From: Planococcus citreus
Lineage (GTDB): Bacteria; Bacillota; Bacilli; Bacillales_A; Planococcaceae
Direction of reading: 5' to 3'
Length of the DNA stretch: 64,000 nucleotides
NCBI RefSeq assembly: GCF_003664125.1
Contig: NZ_RCCP01000005.1
Location: 62,001 to 126,000, forward strand
The notes below the pieces were generated by a model. It was not told the DNA's origin and ran no database searches. It worked only from the letters and a program-made list of their open reading frames with translations. Both the position numbers and the translations under genes were made by a program. Shown here in pieces: positions 50,389 through 58,943 of the stretch (its first letter is position 1; each line of letters opens with the position of its first letter).

Positions 50389-51732
50389 ATGAGTGAAATC
50401 ATCCATATTTATCATACGAACGACCTGCATAGCCATTTTGCGCACTGGCCCCGTATCCAATCCTTGCTGACGGAGCGCAGGCGCTGGCATGAAGAAGCGG
50501 GCGATGTGTGCTTGGTGCTCGATATCGGGGACCACGCTGACCGCTCACATCCTTTTACAGAAGGCACGGCTGGCAAAGGCAATGTCCAGTTGCTCAATGA
50601 AGCCGGTTATGATGCAGTGACCATCGGCAATAACGAGGGCATTACGCTGTCCAAAGCGGAATTGGACGAATTGTACGTGCAGGCTGATTTTTCTGTCGTT
50701 GTCGCTAATTTATTGGACTTAGACGGCAAGCAGCCGGAATGGGCAAGCGCAAATCAGATTATCGTGACGAATGACGGAGTGAAAATTGGGCTTGTTGCTG
50801 CAACGGCAGAGTTCACACCGTTTTACCGTCGTCTCGGCTGGCAAGTAACGAGCGGCAGAGAAGCGATCAAACGTGAAGCCGCAGAAATCCGCGGGTCAGT
50901 CGATTTTCTCATTTGCATGTCTCATCTTGGCATCAGGGAAGATGAACTGTTAGCAGCAGAATGCCCCGAACTCGATATTATCTTGGGGGCGCATACCCAT
51001 CATTTATTCCACCAAGGAAAAGAAATCGGCGGGACCTTGCTTGGTGCTGCCGGCAAGTTCGGCTATTATATCGGCCATATTGAAATTGATATCGCGACAC
51101 GCAAGATGACAGCGGAAGTGATCGAGACCGACCAGTTGCCAGAAGCCGATAAAGGGTTCAATGACTACTTGGTCGGTGTCGGCAAGCAGCAAATGGCAGA
51201 GACGGTTTTCTACAATGACCATCATTTGAAAGCGGAATGGTTCAAGCCGTCACCCATGGCAGAGCTGTTTGGCGATGCCTTGGTGTCGTTTGCTTCGGCG
51301 GATTGCGGATTGTTCAATGCCGGCATTTTTATGGAGGATATGCCGCAAGGGGAGATGACGCGCTACGATTTCCACCGTATGCTTCCGCATCCGATCAATC
51401 CATGCGTCATCGATCTCAGCGGCGCGGAACTAAAGGAAATTTATCTCCAATCCTTGAACGAAGACTGGCCACAACTTGAGCTCAAAGGCATGGGCTTTCG
51501 TGGCGCGGTATTCGGACGGATGATCCATAGCGGGATGGACATGCACAATCACCAATTGATGGTGGGGGGCAAGCCAGCCGATCCGGACCGCATCTACCGG
51601 CTTGCGACGCTCGACCTGTTCACATTCGGCTATTTTTTCCCTGCCTTGAAGCGTGCACCGAAGAGTTATTTCATGCCCGAGTTCCTGCGTGATGTCTTTG
51701 GTGATTATTTCCGAATGAAAACCGTCAAATAG
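50389..51732 (+). CDS. yunD: Metallophosphatase / 5'-nucleotidase family protein YunD
   Basis: A 447-aa protein with an N-terminal calcineurin-like metallophosphoesterase domain (HTNDLHSHF at residues 9-17, LDIGDHAD, TIGNNEG, ILGAHTHHLF) and a C-terminal 5'-nucleotidase domain. It lacks a signal peptide, so it acts in the cytoplasm, unlike exported 5'-nucleotidases. The nucleotide substrate is unknown. The frame is open 28 codons into yunE, but ATG 50389 follows TGAGGTG. Confidence 0.93.
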   Translation: MSEIIHIYHTNDLHSHFAHWPRIQSLLTERRRWHEEAGDVCLVLDIGDHADRSHPFTEGTAGKGNVQLLNEAGYDAVTIGNNEGITLSKAELDELYVQADFSVVVANLLDLDGKQPEWASANQIIVTNDGVKIGLVAATAEFTPFYRRLGWQVTSGREAIKREAAEIRGSVDFLICMSHLGIREDELLAAECPELDIILGAHTHHLFHQGKEIGGTLLGAAGKFGYYIGHIEIDIATRKMTAEVIETDQLPEADKGFNDYLVGVGKQQMAETVFYNDHHLKAEWFKPSPMAELFGDALVSFASADCGLFNAGIFMEDMPQGEMTRYDFHRMLPHPINPCVIDLSGAELKEIYLQSLNEDWPQLELKGMGFRGAVFGRMIHSGMDMHNHQLMVGGKPADPDRIYRLATLDLFTFGYFFPALKRAPKSYFMPEFLRDVFGDYFRMKTVK

Positions 51733-51758
51733 AAGGAACATTCAAAATGGACTGTTAG

Positions 51759-51787
51759 TTGATTTCGTGTGCTTTTTGGGCTATGCT
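51759..51787 (+). promoter_or_regulatory. SigA promoter of the lysine-riboswitch transcript
   Basis: TTGATT (51759-51764), 17-bp spacer, TATGCT (51782-51787), just ahead of the aptamer. Confidence 0.7.
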
Positions 51788-51804
51788 TTTTATGAATTAG
51801 ATAT

Positions 51805-52052
51805 CGATGGGTAGAGGCTGCAACCTTCATCAGTAGAATGTGCGAGTTTGACCGCGTAGACCACATTCGAAAGGGAAGCTTGCCGAAATCACCGTTTCCG
51901 GGTCAGGGGGCGGCGATTGGGGGCATTTCGAACAGGAATGCCACTGTCATTTGCAGTGAGTTGCAGATGGAGAGCTACAGGGTTGTTTGATGCTTGTGCA
52001 CACAGACGAATTGTAGGAAGCCGGTTTATCCATTGGATAAGCCGGCTTTTTT
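51805..52052 (+). ncRNA. Lysine riboswitch (L-box) with terminator
   Basis: The aptamer (about 51805-51982) shows the conserved L-box blocks in order: GGTAGAGGCTGCAACC, CAGTAG, GAAAGGGAAGCTTGCCGAA, GGGGGCATTT, GCCACTGTCATTTGCAGTG and ATGGAGAGCTAC. P1 pairs GTAG with CTAC. A strong terminator follows (52018-52052; AAGCCGGTTTATCC / GGATAAGCCGGCTT, T-run). It controls the transporter gene that starts at 52096. The whole 51733-52095 gap is accounted for by this and its promoter. Confidence 0.9.
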
Positions 52053-52095
52053 GGTCTAAGCCTTACCATCAAAATGAATAGGAGGAAATCTAATT

Positions 52096-53670
52096 ATGGA
52101 AAATACAATCTTTTCGATTCTGCCGCCGATTATCGCGATTGCGATGGTGCTGTTGACGCGTCGTGTATTGCTGTCGCTCGGCGTCGGCATCGTAGCGGCT
52201 GCGTTGATCCTGACATCGTTTGCGCCGCTCGAAGCCTTGAACGAATTATTCACTTCATTTGCGGTAATCTTTTGGGATGAAGGCTTCAACGCTTACAATG
52301 TCTTCATCATTTTGTTCTTATTGCTGCTAGGGGTCATTACAGCATTCGTCAGCCTGTCTGGAGGCAGCCATGCGTTTGCCGATTGGGCATCTGCGCGCGT
52401 CAAAACACGCCGCGGGGCGAAATTGGTTACGGTGTTTCTTGGCATCTTGATTTTCATCGACGATTATTTCAATGCCTTGGCCGTCGGGCAAGTTGCACGA
52501 CCGATTACGGACCGTTATAAAGTATCGCGTGCAAAACTAGCTTATTTCATCGATTCCACTGCTGCACCGATTTGTGTAGTGTCTCCCGTATCCAGCTGGG
52601 GAGCTGCGATCATCGGCATCATTGGAACGATCTTGGCTGGGCAGACCTTCCTTGATTATTCGGCGCTGGAAGCTTTCCTGTGGATGGCACCGATGAACTT
52701 CTACGTCATCGCGGCACTTGCCATCGTGTTCTTCGTCGCAATCCGTGATGTGGATTTCGGGGAAATGAAAAAACATGAACGCCTGGCGATTACAGAAGGC
52801 CAGTTGTTCAATCCGGATAAAGTGATTCCTGGGGAAATGAAAGAAGATTTCCCGAGCCACTCGCACGGACGCGTCCGCGATTTGTTATTGCCGATCCTGT
52901 TATTGATCGTCGGAACAGTCACAGCGATGATGTGGACAGGATATGTAAATGCCGATAGAGTATTTGACATTTGGCTTATTTTTGAAAACACTGATGTTCC
53001 TTTGTCCTTGATCACAGGTGGAATCGTCGGCGCACTTGCAGCGATCATCCTGTACGCAATGCAGATCAAGCGCAACGAAGCAGCGGAAGCGCATTGGATC
53101 GCTAGAGGCATCTGGGCAGGGATTCAATCAATGGCGGGAGCTGTCTTCATCTTGATCTTCGCCTGGTCGCTGACCTATTTGATCGGCGCTTTGGAAACAG
53201 GGAGTTACCTTGCTGATGCTGTCGCTCGCGGCAATGTGCCGACAAGCATCCTGCCTGTCCTATTGTTCTTGTTAGCTGGCGTCATGGCATTTTCGACTGG
53301 TACTTCCTGGGGCTCTTTCGGGATCCTGCTGCCGATTGCCGGCACGATCATGATCCAAGCAGAACCTGAACTATTGCTCGCTTCCTTATCGGCTGTATTA
53401 GCCGGGGCAGTGTTCGGAGACCATTGTTCACCGATCTCGGACACGACAATTCTGTCGTCGACAGGCGCAGGAAGCAACCATATGGACCACGTTGTCACGC
53501 AACTTCCTTATGCATTGACCTCTGCAGCAATCGCAGCAGTAGGGTATATCGTCATAGGCTTTACCGGCTCCTTGCCTTTGGCTCTTGGAGCGGTAGCAAT
53601 TGTCTTGGCAATACTATTCGTTTTCTGGTCTAAGCGTACAACCTTAATGGAAAAACATGAACAGAACTAA
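52096..53670 (+). CDS. NhaC-family transporter, probable lysine transporter (LysW type)
   Basis: A 524-aa membrane protein with about eleven helices of the NhaC Na+/H+ antiporter family. Typical stretches are FIDDYFNALAVGQVARPITD, DSTAAPICVVSPVSSWGAAI and GDHCSPISDTTILSSTGAG. Homology alone would suggest sodium export, but a lysine riboswitch is the only visible control, and NhaC-type proteins under this riboswitch have been proposed as lysine transporters (LysW). Starts at ATG 52096 behind AGGAGG. Monocistronic. Confidence 0.88.
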   Translation: MENTIFSILPPIIAIAMVLLTRRVLLSLGVGIVAAALILTSFAPLEALNELFTSFAVIFWDEGFNAYNVFIILFLLLLGVITAFVSLSGGSHAFADWASARVKTRRGAKLVTVFLGILIFIDDYFNALAVGQVARPITDRYKVSRAKLAYFIDSTAAPICVVSPVSSWGAAIIGIIGTILAGQTFLDYSALEAFLWMAPMNFYVIAALAIVFFVAIRDVDFGEMKKHERLAITEGQLFNPDKVIPGEMKEDFPSHSHGRVRDLLLPILLLIVGTVTAMMWTGYVNADRVFDIWLIFENTDVPLSLITGGIVGALAAIILYAMQIKRNEAAEAHWIARGIWAGIQSMAGAVFILIFAWSLTYLIGALETGSYLADAVARGNVPTSILPVLLFLLAGVMAFSTGTSWGSFGILLPIAGTIMIQAEPELLLASLSAVLAGAVFGDHCSPISDTTILSSTGAGSNHMDHVVTQLPYALTSAAIAAVGYIVIGFTGSLPLALGAVAIVLAILFVFWSKRTTLMEKHEQN

Positions 53671-53677
53671 GATCTGG

Positions 53678-53708
53678 AAGGCGGAGATATTCTATCTCCG
53701 CCTTTTTA
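53678..53708 (+). terminator. Terminator of the NhaC-type gene
   Basis: AAGGCGGAGATA / TATCTCCGCCTT, short loop, T-run. Confidence 0.9.
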
Positions 53709-53751
53709 TTATTGCAATAATAGTTTTTTTGAAAAATTTTCAGAAATTATC

Positions 53752-53780
53752 TTTACTTTGAACAGGGTCCTAGTTATACT
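53752..53780 (+). promoter_or_regulatory. Candidate promoter of the NSS transporter
   Basis: TTTACT (53752-53757), 17-bp spacer, TATACT (53775-53780). The -35 is weak. Confidence 0.4.
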
Positions 53781-53869
53781 AAATTTAGATTCCAAAATAA
53801 TCTGAATATAAACAAACTTCCTATTTTTCTGTTAAAAAATTGGGAGTTCACAACAAAGGGGGAAGAGAA

Positions 53870-55414
53870 ATGGAACGTTCTACATGGGGAACGAGAGCCG
53901 GTTTTATCATGGCGGCGGTCGGTTCAGCAGTAGGTTTAGGGAATATTTGGCGATTCCCGTATGTAGCATATGAAAATGGTGGTGGAGCTTTCTTAATTCC
54001 TTATTTGTTCGCACTTTTAACTGCCGGGATTCCAATTTTGATTCTGGAATTCACTATAGGCCATCGTTATCGCGGATCAGCGCCATTGTCATTCTTTAGA
54101 ATGAGCGGGAAAAAATCTGAATGGCTCGGTTGGTGGGCAATATTCGTTTCGTTCGTCATATCGGTGTATTACGCAGTCATCATTGCTTGGGCAATGCGTT
54201 ATACCTTGTTTTCATTCAATCAGGCATGGGGAGAGGATACAGAAGCTTTCTTATTCAATGATTTTCTCCAACTAACGGTGTCACCAGGCGAGACGGGGGG
54301 AATCGTCTGGGGAATCTTCATTCCGTTAGTTCTTGTTTGGGTCATTACGCTGGGTATCTTGCTTGCAGGCGTTAAAAAAGGAATCGAGATGGCGAACCGG
54401 ATTTTCATTCCGACTTTGGTCATCATCTTTACCATCATCGTTATCCGTGCGGTTACGCTTGATGGGGCAATGCTCGGACTGGATGCATTCTTCAGCCCGA
54501 ATTTCGACGCCATAATGGATCCAACCGTGTGGGTTGCGGCCTATGGGCATATTTTCTTCAGTCTATCGATTGCTTTTGCAATCATGATTACTTATTCCAG
54601 CTATCTTCCGAAAAAATCGGATATCACTAACAATGCTTTCATTACCGCTTTTGCAAACTCAAGTTTTGAGTTGCTGGCAGGTATCGGGGTGTTTGCGGTA
54701 CTCGGTTTCATGGCGACCCAATCTGGTGTAGCTGTGGCGGATGTTGCATCGGCTGGCGTAGGGCTCGCGTTTGTGGTGTTCCCGGCAATCATCAATGAAT
54801 TCCCGGGCATGAACGGGCTGTTCGGTTTCTTGTTCTTCCTATCACTAACACTTGCTGGATTGACATCTCTTATGTCGATCACAGAAACATATGTCGCAGG
54901 TTTTACTGAGAAGTTTGGGATTTCACGCAGAAAAGCGGTTGCCTTCGGCGGTGGTCTTGCAGCATTGATTTCAATCCTTTTTGCTACGCAGGGCGGATTG
55001 TTCTTCCTGGATATCGCTGATTACTACATCAACCAATTCGGTGTAGCGGCTCTTGGCCTCGTAGAAGTTATCATGGTAGTATGGATTCTGCGCAAAACAG
55101 GAGACCTTCAAGAGCATGCCAATGCAATTTCCGATATCCGGCTTGGTGGCTGGTGGAAATTCAGTTTGGGCGTCATCACTCCGATCGTTCTTGGCTATAT
55201 GATGTTCGGCTTGCTGCGCCTAAATATTTTCCAGCAATTCGAAACGGAAACAGGGAACTATGAAGGCTATTCGAATATGTTCACATTGTTCGGCGGCGTA
55301 GCCGTCGCAGCGGGCGCTCTGCTCTTCGGCATTTTGTTCTCGCTCGGTAAATGGCATAAAAACTATCGCTATTACGATGAGCATTCCGAGCATCCGGCAC
55401 GAGAAAAAGAATAA
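53870..55414 (+). CDS. Sodium-dependent transporter, NSS (SNF) family
   Basis: A 514-aa transporter with eleven to twelve helices, homologous to LeuT and MetP. The sodium/substrate helix 1 motif GTRAGFIMAAVGSAVGLGNI (residues 6-25) and the unwound helix 6 (FFSLSIAFAIMITYSSYLPK) are clear; it takes up an amino acid with sodium. ATG 53870 follows AGGGGGAAG. The tiny MetS-type gene right behind it suggests methionine/alanine as substrates, by analogy with corynebacterial MetPS. Confidence 0.92.
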   Translation: MERSTWGTRAGFIMAAVGSAVGLGNIWRFPYVAYENGGGAFLIPYLFALLTAGIPILILEFTIGHRYRGSAPLSFFRMSGKKSEWLGWWAIFVSFVISVYYAVIIAWAMRYTLFSFNQAWGEDTEAFLFNDFLQLTVSPGETGGIVWGIFIPLVLVWVITLGILLAGVKKGIEMANRIFIPTLVIIFTIIVIRAVTLDGAMLGLDAFFSPNFDAIMDPTVWVAAYGHIFFSLSIAFAIMITYSSYLPKKSDITNNAFITAFANSSFELLAGIGVFAVLGFMATQSGVAVADVASAGVGLAFVVFPAIINEFPGMNGLFGFLFFLSLTLAGLTSLMSITETYVAGFTEKFGISRRKAVAFGGGLAALISILFATQGGLFFLDIADYYINQFGVAALGLVEVIMVVWILRKTGDLQEHANAISDIRLGGWWKFSLGVITPIVLGYMMFGLLRLNIFQQFETETGNYEGYSNMFTLFGGVAVAAGALLFGILFSLGKWHKNYRYYDEHSEHPAREKE

Positions 55415-55426
55415 GGAGGGATCGAC

Positions 55427-55549
55427 ATGTCAGTTAGCGCAATTGTAGTCATGATTATTGGGATGGTCCTCCTATGGGGAGGGCTTGCAGCAAGCATTTT
55501 CCACGCTGTAAGATCGAGCAAAGCAAACAAAGCAAAAGACTTAGGATAA
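55427..55549 (+). CDS. Small subunit of the NSS transporter, MetS type
   Basis: A 40-aa protein with one membrane helix (residues ~5-24, IVVMIIGMVLLWGGLAASIF) and a short basic tail (RSSKANKAK). It starts at ATG 55427, behind AAGGAGGG, thirteen bases after the transporter stop, so the two are co-transcribed. Size, helix and position match the MetS subunits that NSS transporters need for methionine/alanine import. A terminator follows. Confidence 0.85.
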   Translation: MSVSAIVVMIIGMVLLWGGLAASIFHAVRSSKANKAKDLG

Positions 55550-55554
55550 AATGG

Positions 55555-55589
55555 AAAACCTCTGGCAGAACGCTCGCCGGAGGTTTTTT
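55555..55589 (+). terminator. Terminator of the NSS transporter operon
   Basis: AACCTCTGGC / GCCGGAGGTT (one G-U) with T-run. Confidence 0.85.
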
Positions 55590-55712
55590 GTTTATTTATG
55601 CGACGATAGCACAGCTTGTCCACAAAGCCTTGGTGTGATACATTTGAAGCAGGTAAAGCAGGATGATGCGGGCCCAGGCTTTTGTCATTACTAGGTATGG
55701 GTGGTGAGGATA

Positions 55713-56060
55713 TTGATCACAATTGAAAAGTGGAATTACGAGGTGATCGAGGATCATCGCGAAGGCTTTCAGGAAGAAGCGATCCAGAACAGGTACAGTG
55801 ATATTCTGGCCAAATACGATTACATCTTGGGCGACTGGGGATACGGGCAGCTTCGCCTTAAAGGTTTTTTTGAAGATAGCAATAACAAAGCAAGCTATGA
55901 TACGAAGATCAGCACGCTGCAGGATTATTTATATGAATATTGCAATTTCGGCTGCTCTTACTTCGTCTTGAAAAAGGCCGGAAAAGCGCCGGAACCAGAA
56001 GTGCAGGAACAACCAGAACCAGAAGTACAGGAACAACCTGACCCCCCTACAGCGGATTGA
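55713..56060 (+). CDS. yutD: YutD family protein
   Basis: A 115-aa YutD-like (DUF1027) protein, well conserved to residue ~95 (YDYILGDWGYGQLRLKGFF, YLYEYCNFGCSYFVLKK), role unknown. TTG 55713 behind GGTGAGGA gives the N-terminus MITIEKWNYEVIEDHREGF seen in relatives. The last ~25 residues are a low-complexity Glu/Pro/Gln tail made of two copies of EPEVQEQP, an exact tandem of eight codons. The stop codon overlaps the following terminator. Confidence 0.9.
   Translation: MITIEKWNYEVIEDHREGFQEEAIQNRYSDILAKYDYILGDWGYGQLRLKGFFEDSNNKASYDTKISTLQDYLYEYCNFGCSYFVLKKAGKAPEPEVQEQPEPEVQEQPDPPTAD
55992..56039 (+). repeat. Tandem 24-bp duplication in yutD
   Basis: Two in-frame copies (55992-56015, 56016-56039) encoding EPEVQEQP, with only two silent differences. 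A recent slippage or duplication event is the simplest explanation. Confidence 0.85.
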
Positions 56061-56078
56061 GCCGCTGGGGGTTTTTTT
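56040..56078 (+). terminator. Terminator overlapping the end of yutD
   Basis: ACCCCC-TACAGCGG / CCGCTG-GGGGT, T-run of seven. Confidence 0.85.
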
Positions 56079-56143
56079 ATGCCCATATGATATGATAGAG
56101 AAGAAACGAAACAGCTAGCAACAGTAAAATGGAGGGACTCATT

Positions 56144-56602
56144 ATGTATTTTATCGACCGCGGAAAAATCAAGGAAGCCATCACATATATGGATGCGCTT
56201 ATCGCTTTATATGAAGAGAACGGCCAGTGGAATTCGTTGAAAGACCAATTGGCTTTGGAGCGCCTGGCACTCGGGGCGATTGAAGCGGTGATCGATGTCG
56301 GGAATTCGATGATCGATGGTTTTATTATGCGCGATCCGGGTAGTTACGAAGATATCATCGATATACTGGTGGATGAAAAAGTGATCACCGAAGAAATGGA
56401 CCAGCCCTTGAAAGAACTCGTCGGCCTGCGCAAGATGCTTGTGCGTGAATTCATTGCGGTCGACCATACAGAAATCAAGCGCGTAATGGATGCGCAGTTG
56501 GACAGCTTGAAACAATTCGGCCCTAAAGTGGCCCATTATCTTGAACATGAACTTGGGCCGGTCTCTGCGTTCATTCCGGAGAACGACAATGGAAAAAATT
56601 AA
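56144..56602 (+). CDS. yutE: DUF86 / HepT-like protein YutE
   Basis: A 152-aa helical protein of the DUF86 (HepT-like, HEPN superfamily) family. The R-X-P-X2-Y stretch GFIMRDPGSYEDIIDIL is the family's active-site region in RNase or AMPylation-linked members. No MNT nucleotidyltransferase antitoxin lies beside it, so I do not call it a toxin. ATG 56144 follows TGGAGGG. It overlaps yutF by 14 bases. Confidence 0.88.
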   Translation: MYFIDRGKIKEAITYMDALIALYEENGQWNSLKDQLALERLALGAIEAVIDVGNSMIDGFIMRDPGSYEDIIDILVDEKVITEEMDQPLKELVGLRKMLVREFIAVDHTEIKRVMDAQLDSLKQFGPKVAHYLEHELGPVSAFIPENDNGKN

Positions 56603-57362
56603 GCGCTACAAGGCGTATTGCCTGGATTTGGATGGTACGGTGTACAGAGGCGAAGCGCCGGTTCAGGAAGCTGCGCAATTTGTCAGCCGCTTGCAACAAC
56701 AAGGCATCGAAGCTTTTTATGTCACGAACAATGCGTCCAAAACACAGGGGCAATTGCATGAAAAGTTGAAAAGGGTCGGTGTCAATGCCGATAAATCGCG
56801 CATCATGTCTTCAGCGGTCGCGGCGGCAAAATACATCAAGCGTTGGTATCCGGGCCGCACAGTTTACCTGATCGGTTCGGATGGCTTGAAGGAAGCGCTT
56901 GATGCGGAAGGAATCGACTGCGTCGAGAAACAGGCAGACATCGTCCTGATGGGGCTCGACCCACAGATTACTTACAAGAAACTATCGCGCGCTTGCCTTG
57001 AGGTGCAGAATGGGGCCGTATTCTTGTCGACTAACCAGGACTTGGCATTCCCTTCGGAAGAAGGATTTCTACCAGGCAACGGGGCCATAACAGCCGTCGT
57101 GTCAAAAGCGACAGATGTCGATCCTGTATTTATCGGCAAGCCGGAAATCCATATGCTCGAAGCCATACAGCACGAATGGGGATTCGAAAAAGAGGACATG
57201 GTGATGATCGGGGATAATTACGATACCGATATACAGGCAGGGATCCGCTTTGGAATCGATACGGTGCACGTCAATACCGGCGTGACACCGATGGATACCG
57301 TGATGCAAAAAGACCATCCTGCAACACATTTATTGGAAAATCTCAGTTTTTGGAAGCATTAA
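56589..57362 (+). CDS. yutF: HAD-IIA family sugar phosphatase YutF
   Basis: A 257-aa phosphatase of the NagD-like HAD subfamily IIA. Nucleophile Asp13 and acid Asp15 are in CLDLDGTVYRG, motif II is in YVTNNAS, the Lys in FIGKPEIHM and motif IV in MIGDNYDTDIQAG. It probably dephosphorylates a small sugar or nucleotide phosphate. ATG 56589 is inside yutE; the longer open frame (from 56541) lacks a ribosome-binding site. Confidence 0.93.
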   Translation: MEKIKRYKAYCLDLDGTVYRGEAPVQEAAQFVSRLQQQGIEAFYVTNNASKTQGQLHEKLKRVGVNADKSRIMSSAVAAAKYIKRWYPGRTVYLIGSDGLKEALDAEGIDCVEKQADIVLMGLDPQITYKKLSRACLEVQNGAVFLSTNQDLAFPSEEGFLPGNGAITAVVSKATDVDPVFIGKPEIHMLEAIQHEWGFEKEDMVMIGDNYDTDIQAGIRFGIDTVHVNTGVTPMDTVMQKDHPATHLLENLSFWKH

Positions 57363-57389
57363 AAAAAGCCGTCCAAAAGGCGGCTTAAA
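57360..57389 (-). terminator. Terminator of yuzB
   Basis: On the minus strand AAGCCGCC / GGACGGCTT with a T-run of seven; it also lies just past the yutF stop. Confidence 0.75.
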
Positions 57390-57621
57390 ACAATGGGTTT
57401 TCTTCTATGAACTCATATATTTTCTTGGTTAGCTCTTCAGGGGTGTCCGCTTCCACAATTTCACCGTTTACAAGTGCAAACAAGGATTCGGCACATTGGC
57501 TGCAGTAGCTTAGACAACCATATTCGAGTACATCCAGATTCGGGTCCTGCTCTAGTTTTGCAAAAGACTCTTCCGAACCATTGGCGAGATTGCTCATGCA
57601 AAATTCAATAATCGGGTTCAT
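57385..57621 (-). CDS. yuzB: YuzB family protein (DUF1450)
   Basis: A 78-aa protein with four Cys (CMSNLANG, GCLSYCSQCAES) in a pattern suggesting metal or Fe-S binding or a thiol role. Length and sequence match YuzB. No function is established. It starts at ATG 57621 behind GTGAGGTG and is divergent from yutJ, whose Rex-type control region lies between. Confidence 0.88.
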   Translation of the reverse strand: MNPIIEFCMSNLANGSEESFAKLEQDPNLDVLEYGCLSYCSQCAESLFALVNGEIVEADTPEELTKKIYEFIEENPLF

Positions 57622-57696
57622 TCCAGCTCACCTCACTACTAGGAGATCCTACCGTGTTTCCGTGCAACCGTCAATTATTTGATTTTGCCTTGAAAG

Positions 57697-57727
57697 GATT
57701 GTGAAAGTTATCACAATCAGCTATACT
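57697..57727 (+). promoter_or_regulatory. Promoter of yutJ with a Rex-type operator
   Basis: TTGTGA (57699-57704), 17-bp spacer, TATACT (57722-57727). The spacer holds a perfect inverted repeat GATTGTGA-N6-TCACAATC (57697-57718). The core TTGTGAAAGTTATCACAA is close to the Rex consensus TTGTGAAWWWWTTCACAA, with two off-consensus positions. Rex senses the NADH/NAD+ ratio, so control of an NADH dehydrogenase-like gene makes sense. Confidence 0.75.
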
Positions 57728-57772
57728 CATATTTGGAATCAACAGCAGAATGACGGGCTAAAGGAGAATTAT

Positions 57773-58840
57773 ATGAAGAAATTAGTCTTACTAGGTGGCG
57801 GCTACGGCAACATGCGGGTCTTGCTTCGGCTCTTGCCGAATAATTTCCCGCAGGACATGGAAATTATTCTCATTGACCGTACACCTTTCCACAGCATGAA
57901 AACTGAATTTTACGCACTGGCTGCAGGAACCGAATCCGACCAGGAAGTGCGCGTTCCGTTCCCGGAGCACGAACGCCTGAAAATCGTCAATGGCGAAATT
58001 CGTGAGATCGGCCTGGAGGAAAAATGCATCTTTTTGGAAGACGGTCAACGCATCGCCTATGATGAATTGGTCATCGGGCTCGGTTGCATCGACAAATACC
58101 ACGGCGTTCCGGGAGCGGATGAATTCACGTACAGCATCCAAACCATCGGCAACTCGCGGAAAACTTATGAAGCCTTGCTTGGACTGAAATCAGGAGCCAC
58201 AGTCGGCGTGGTCGGTGCAGGGCTCAGTGGCATCGAACTTGCCAGTGAACTACGTGAAAGCCGCAAAGACCTGCAAATCAAGCTGTTTGACCGCAGTCCG
58301 CGAATTTTACGCGACTTTCCGGAGCGGCTTAGCAATTTCGTCAAGAAATGGTTCGATAATAATAACGTTGATGTCGTGTCCAATTCGAATATCACCAAAG
58401 TGGAGCCTAATCTGCTCCACAACCACGAAGAAACGATTCCGGTCGATGCAGTCGTCTGGACGGCGGGCATCCAGCCGGTCAAGCCGGTACGCGACTTGAA
58501 TTTGGAAAGCGACAGTAGCGGGCGTGTCGTCATCAACCAATATCACCAATTGCCGAACGATGAGAATGTCTATGTCGTCGGCGACTGTGCCGCATTGCCA
58601 ATGGCGCCTTCTGCACAGCTTGCAGAAGAACAAGCTGAACAGATTGTCAAAGTGCTGCGCATGAAATGGAAAGGCGAAGCATTGCCTGAGACGATGCCAG
58701 AGATCAAGCTGAAAGGCTTCCTTGGCTCGCTCGGGAAAAAACAAGGCTTTGCCTATCTCGCAGACCGTACCGTTACCGGACGCATTGCGCGTTTGATGAA
58801 ATCAGGCGTCTTGTGGATGTATAAATGGCATAATGGGTAA
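57773..58840 (+). CDS. yutJ: NDH-2-type NAD(P)/FAD oxidoreductase YutJ
   Basis: A 355-aa flavoprotein of the type II NADH dehydrogenase / sulfide-quinone reductase-like group. The FAD loop LGGGYGNMR is at residues 6-14, the NAD loop VGVVGAGLSGIELASEL near 145-161, and the third FAD motif VYVVGDCAALPM. It lacks the long C-terminal membrane helix of some NDH-2 enzymes. ATG 57773 follows AAGGAGA. Substrate and quinone use are inferred. Rex-type operator upstream. Confidence 0.9.
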   Translation: MKKLVLLGGGYGNMRVLLRLLPNNFPQDMEIILIDRTPFHSMKTEFYALAAGTESDQEVRVPFPEHERLKIVNGEIREIGLEEKCIFLEDGQRIAYDELVIGLGCIDKYHGVPGADEFTYSIQTIGNSRKTYEALLGLKSGATVGVVGAGLSGIELASELRESRKDLQIKLFDRSPRILRDFPERLSNFVKKWFDNNNVDVVSNSNITKVEPNLLHNHEETIPVDAVVWTAGIQPVKPVRDLNLESDSSGRVVINQYHQLPNDENVYVVGDCAALPMAPSAQLAEEQAEQIVKVLRMKWKGEALPETMPEIKLKGFLGSLGKKQGFAYLADRTVTGRIARLMKSGVLWMYKWHNG

Positions 58841-58842
58841 AG

Positions 58843-58870
58843 AAAAAAGCGCTCCCCGGAGCGCTTTTTT
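58843..58870 (+). terminator. Terminator after yutJ
   Basis: AAAAAAGCGCTCC-CC-GGAGCGCTTTTTT. The same hairpin occurs again at 59255-59281, on the other side of repeat copy E. Confidence 0.88.
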
Positions 58871-58943
58871 ACAGAGTGTTGAAGAAGTCTATTACTTCAT
58901 TACGAATTAGAATGGAATCGTTTTTTTTACATTCAACAATCAA

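Noticed and set aside
52096-53670. Plain Na+/H+ antiporter annotation for the NhaC-type gene
   Set aside because: The lysine riboswitch is direct evidence against taking the homology label at face value.
56144-56602. YutE as a HepT toxin of a toxin-antitoxin pair
   Set aside because: No MNT-type antitoxin is adjacent, the gene is embedded in a conserved housekeeping block, and it overlaps yutF.
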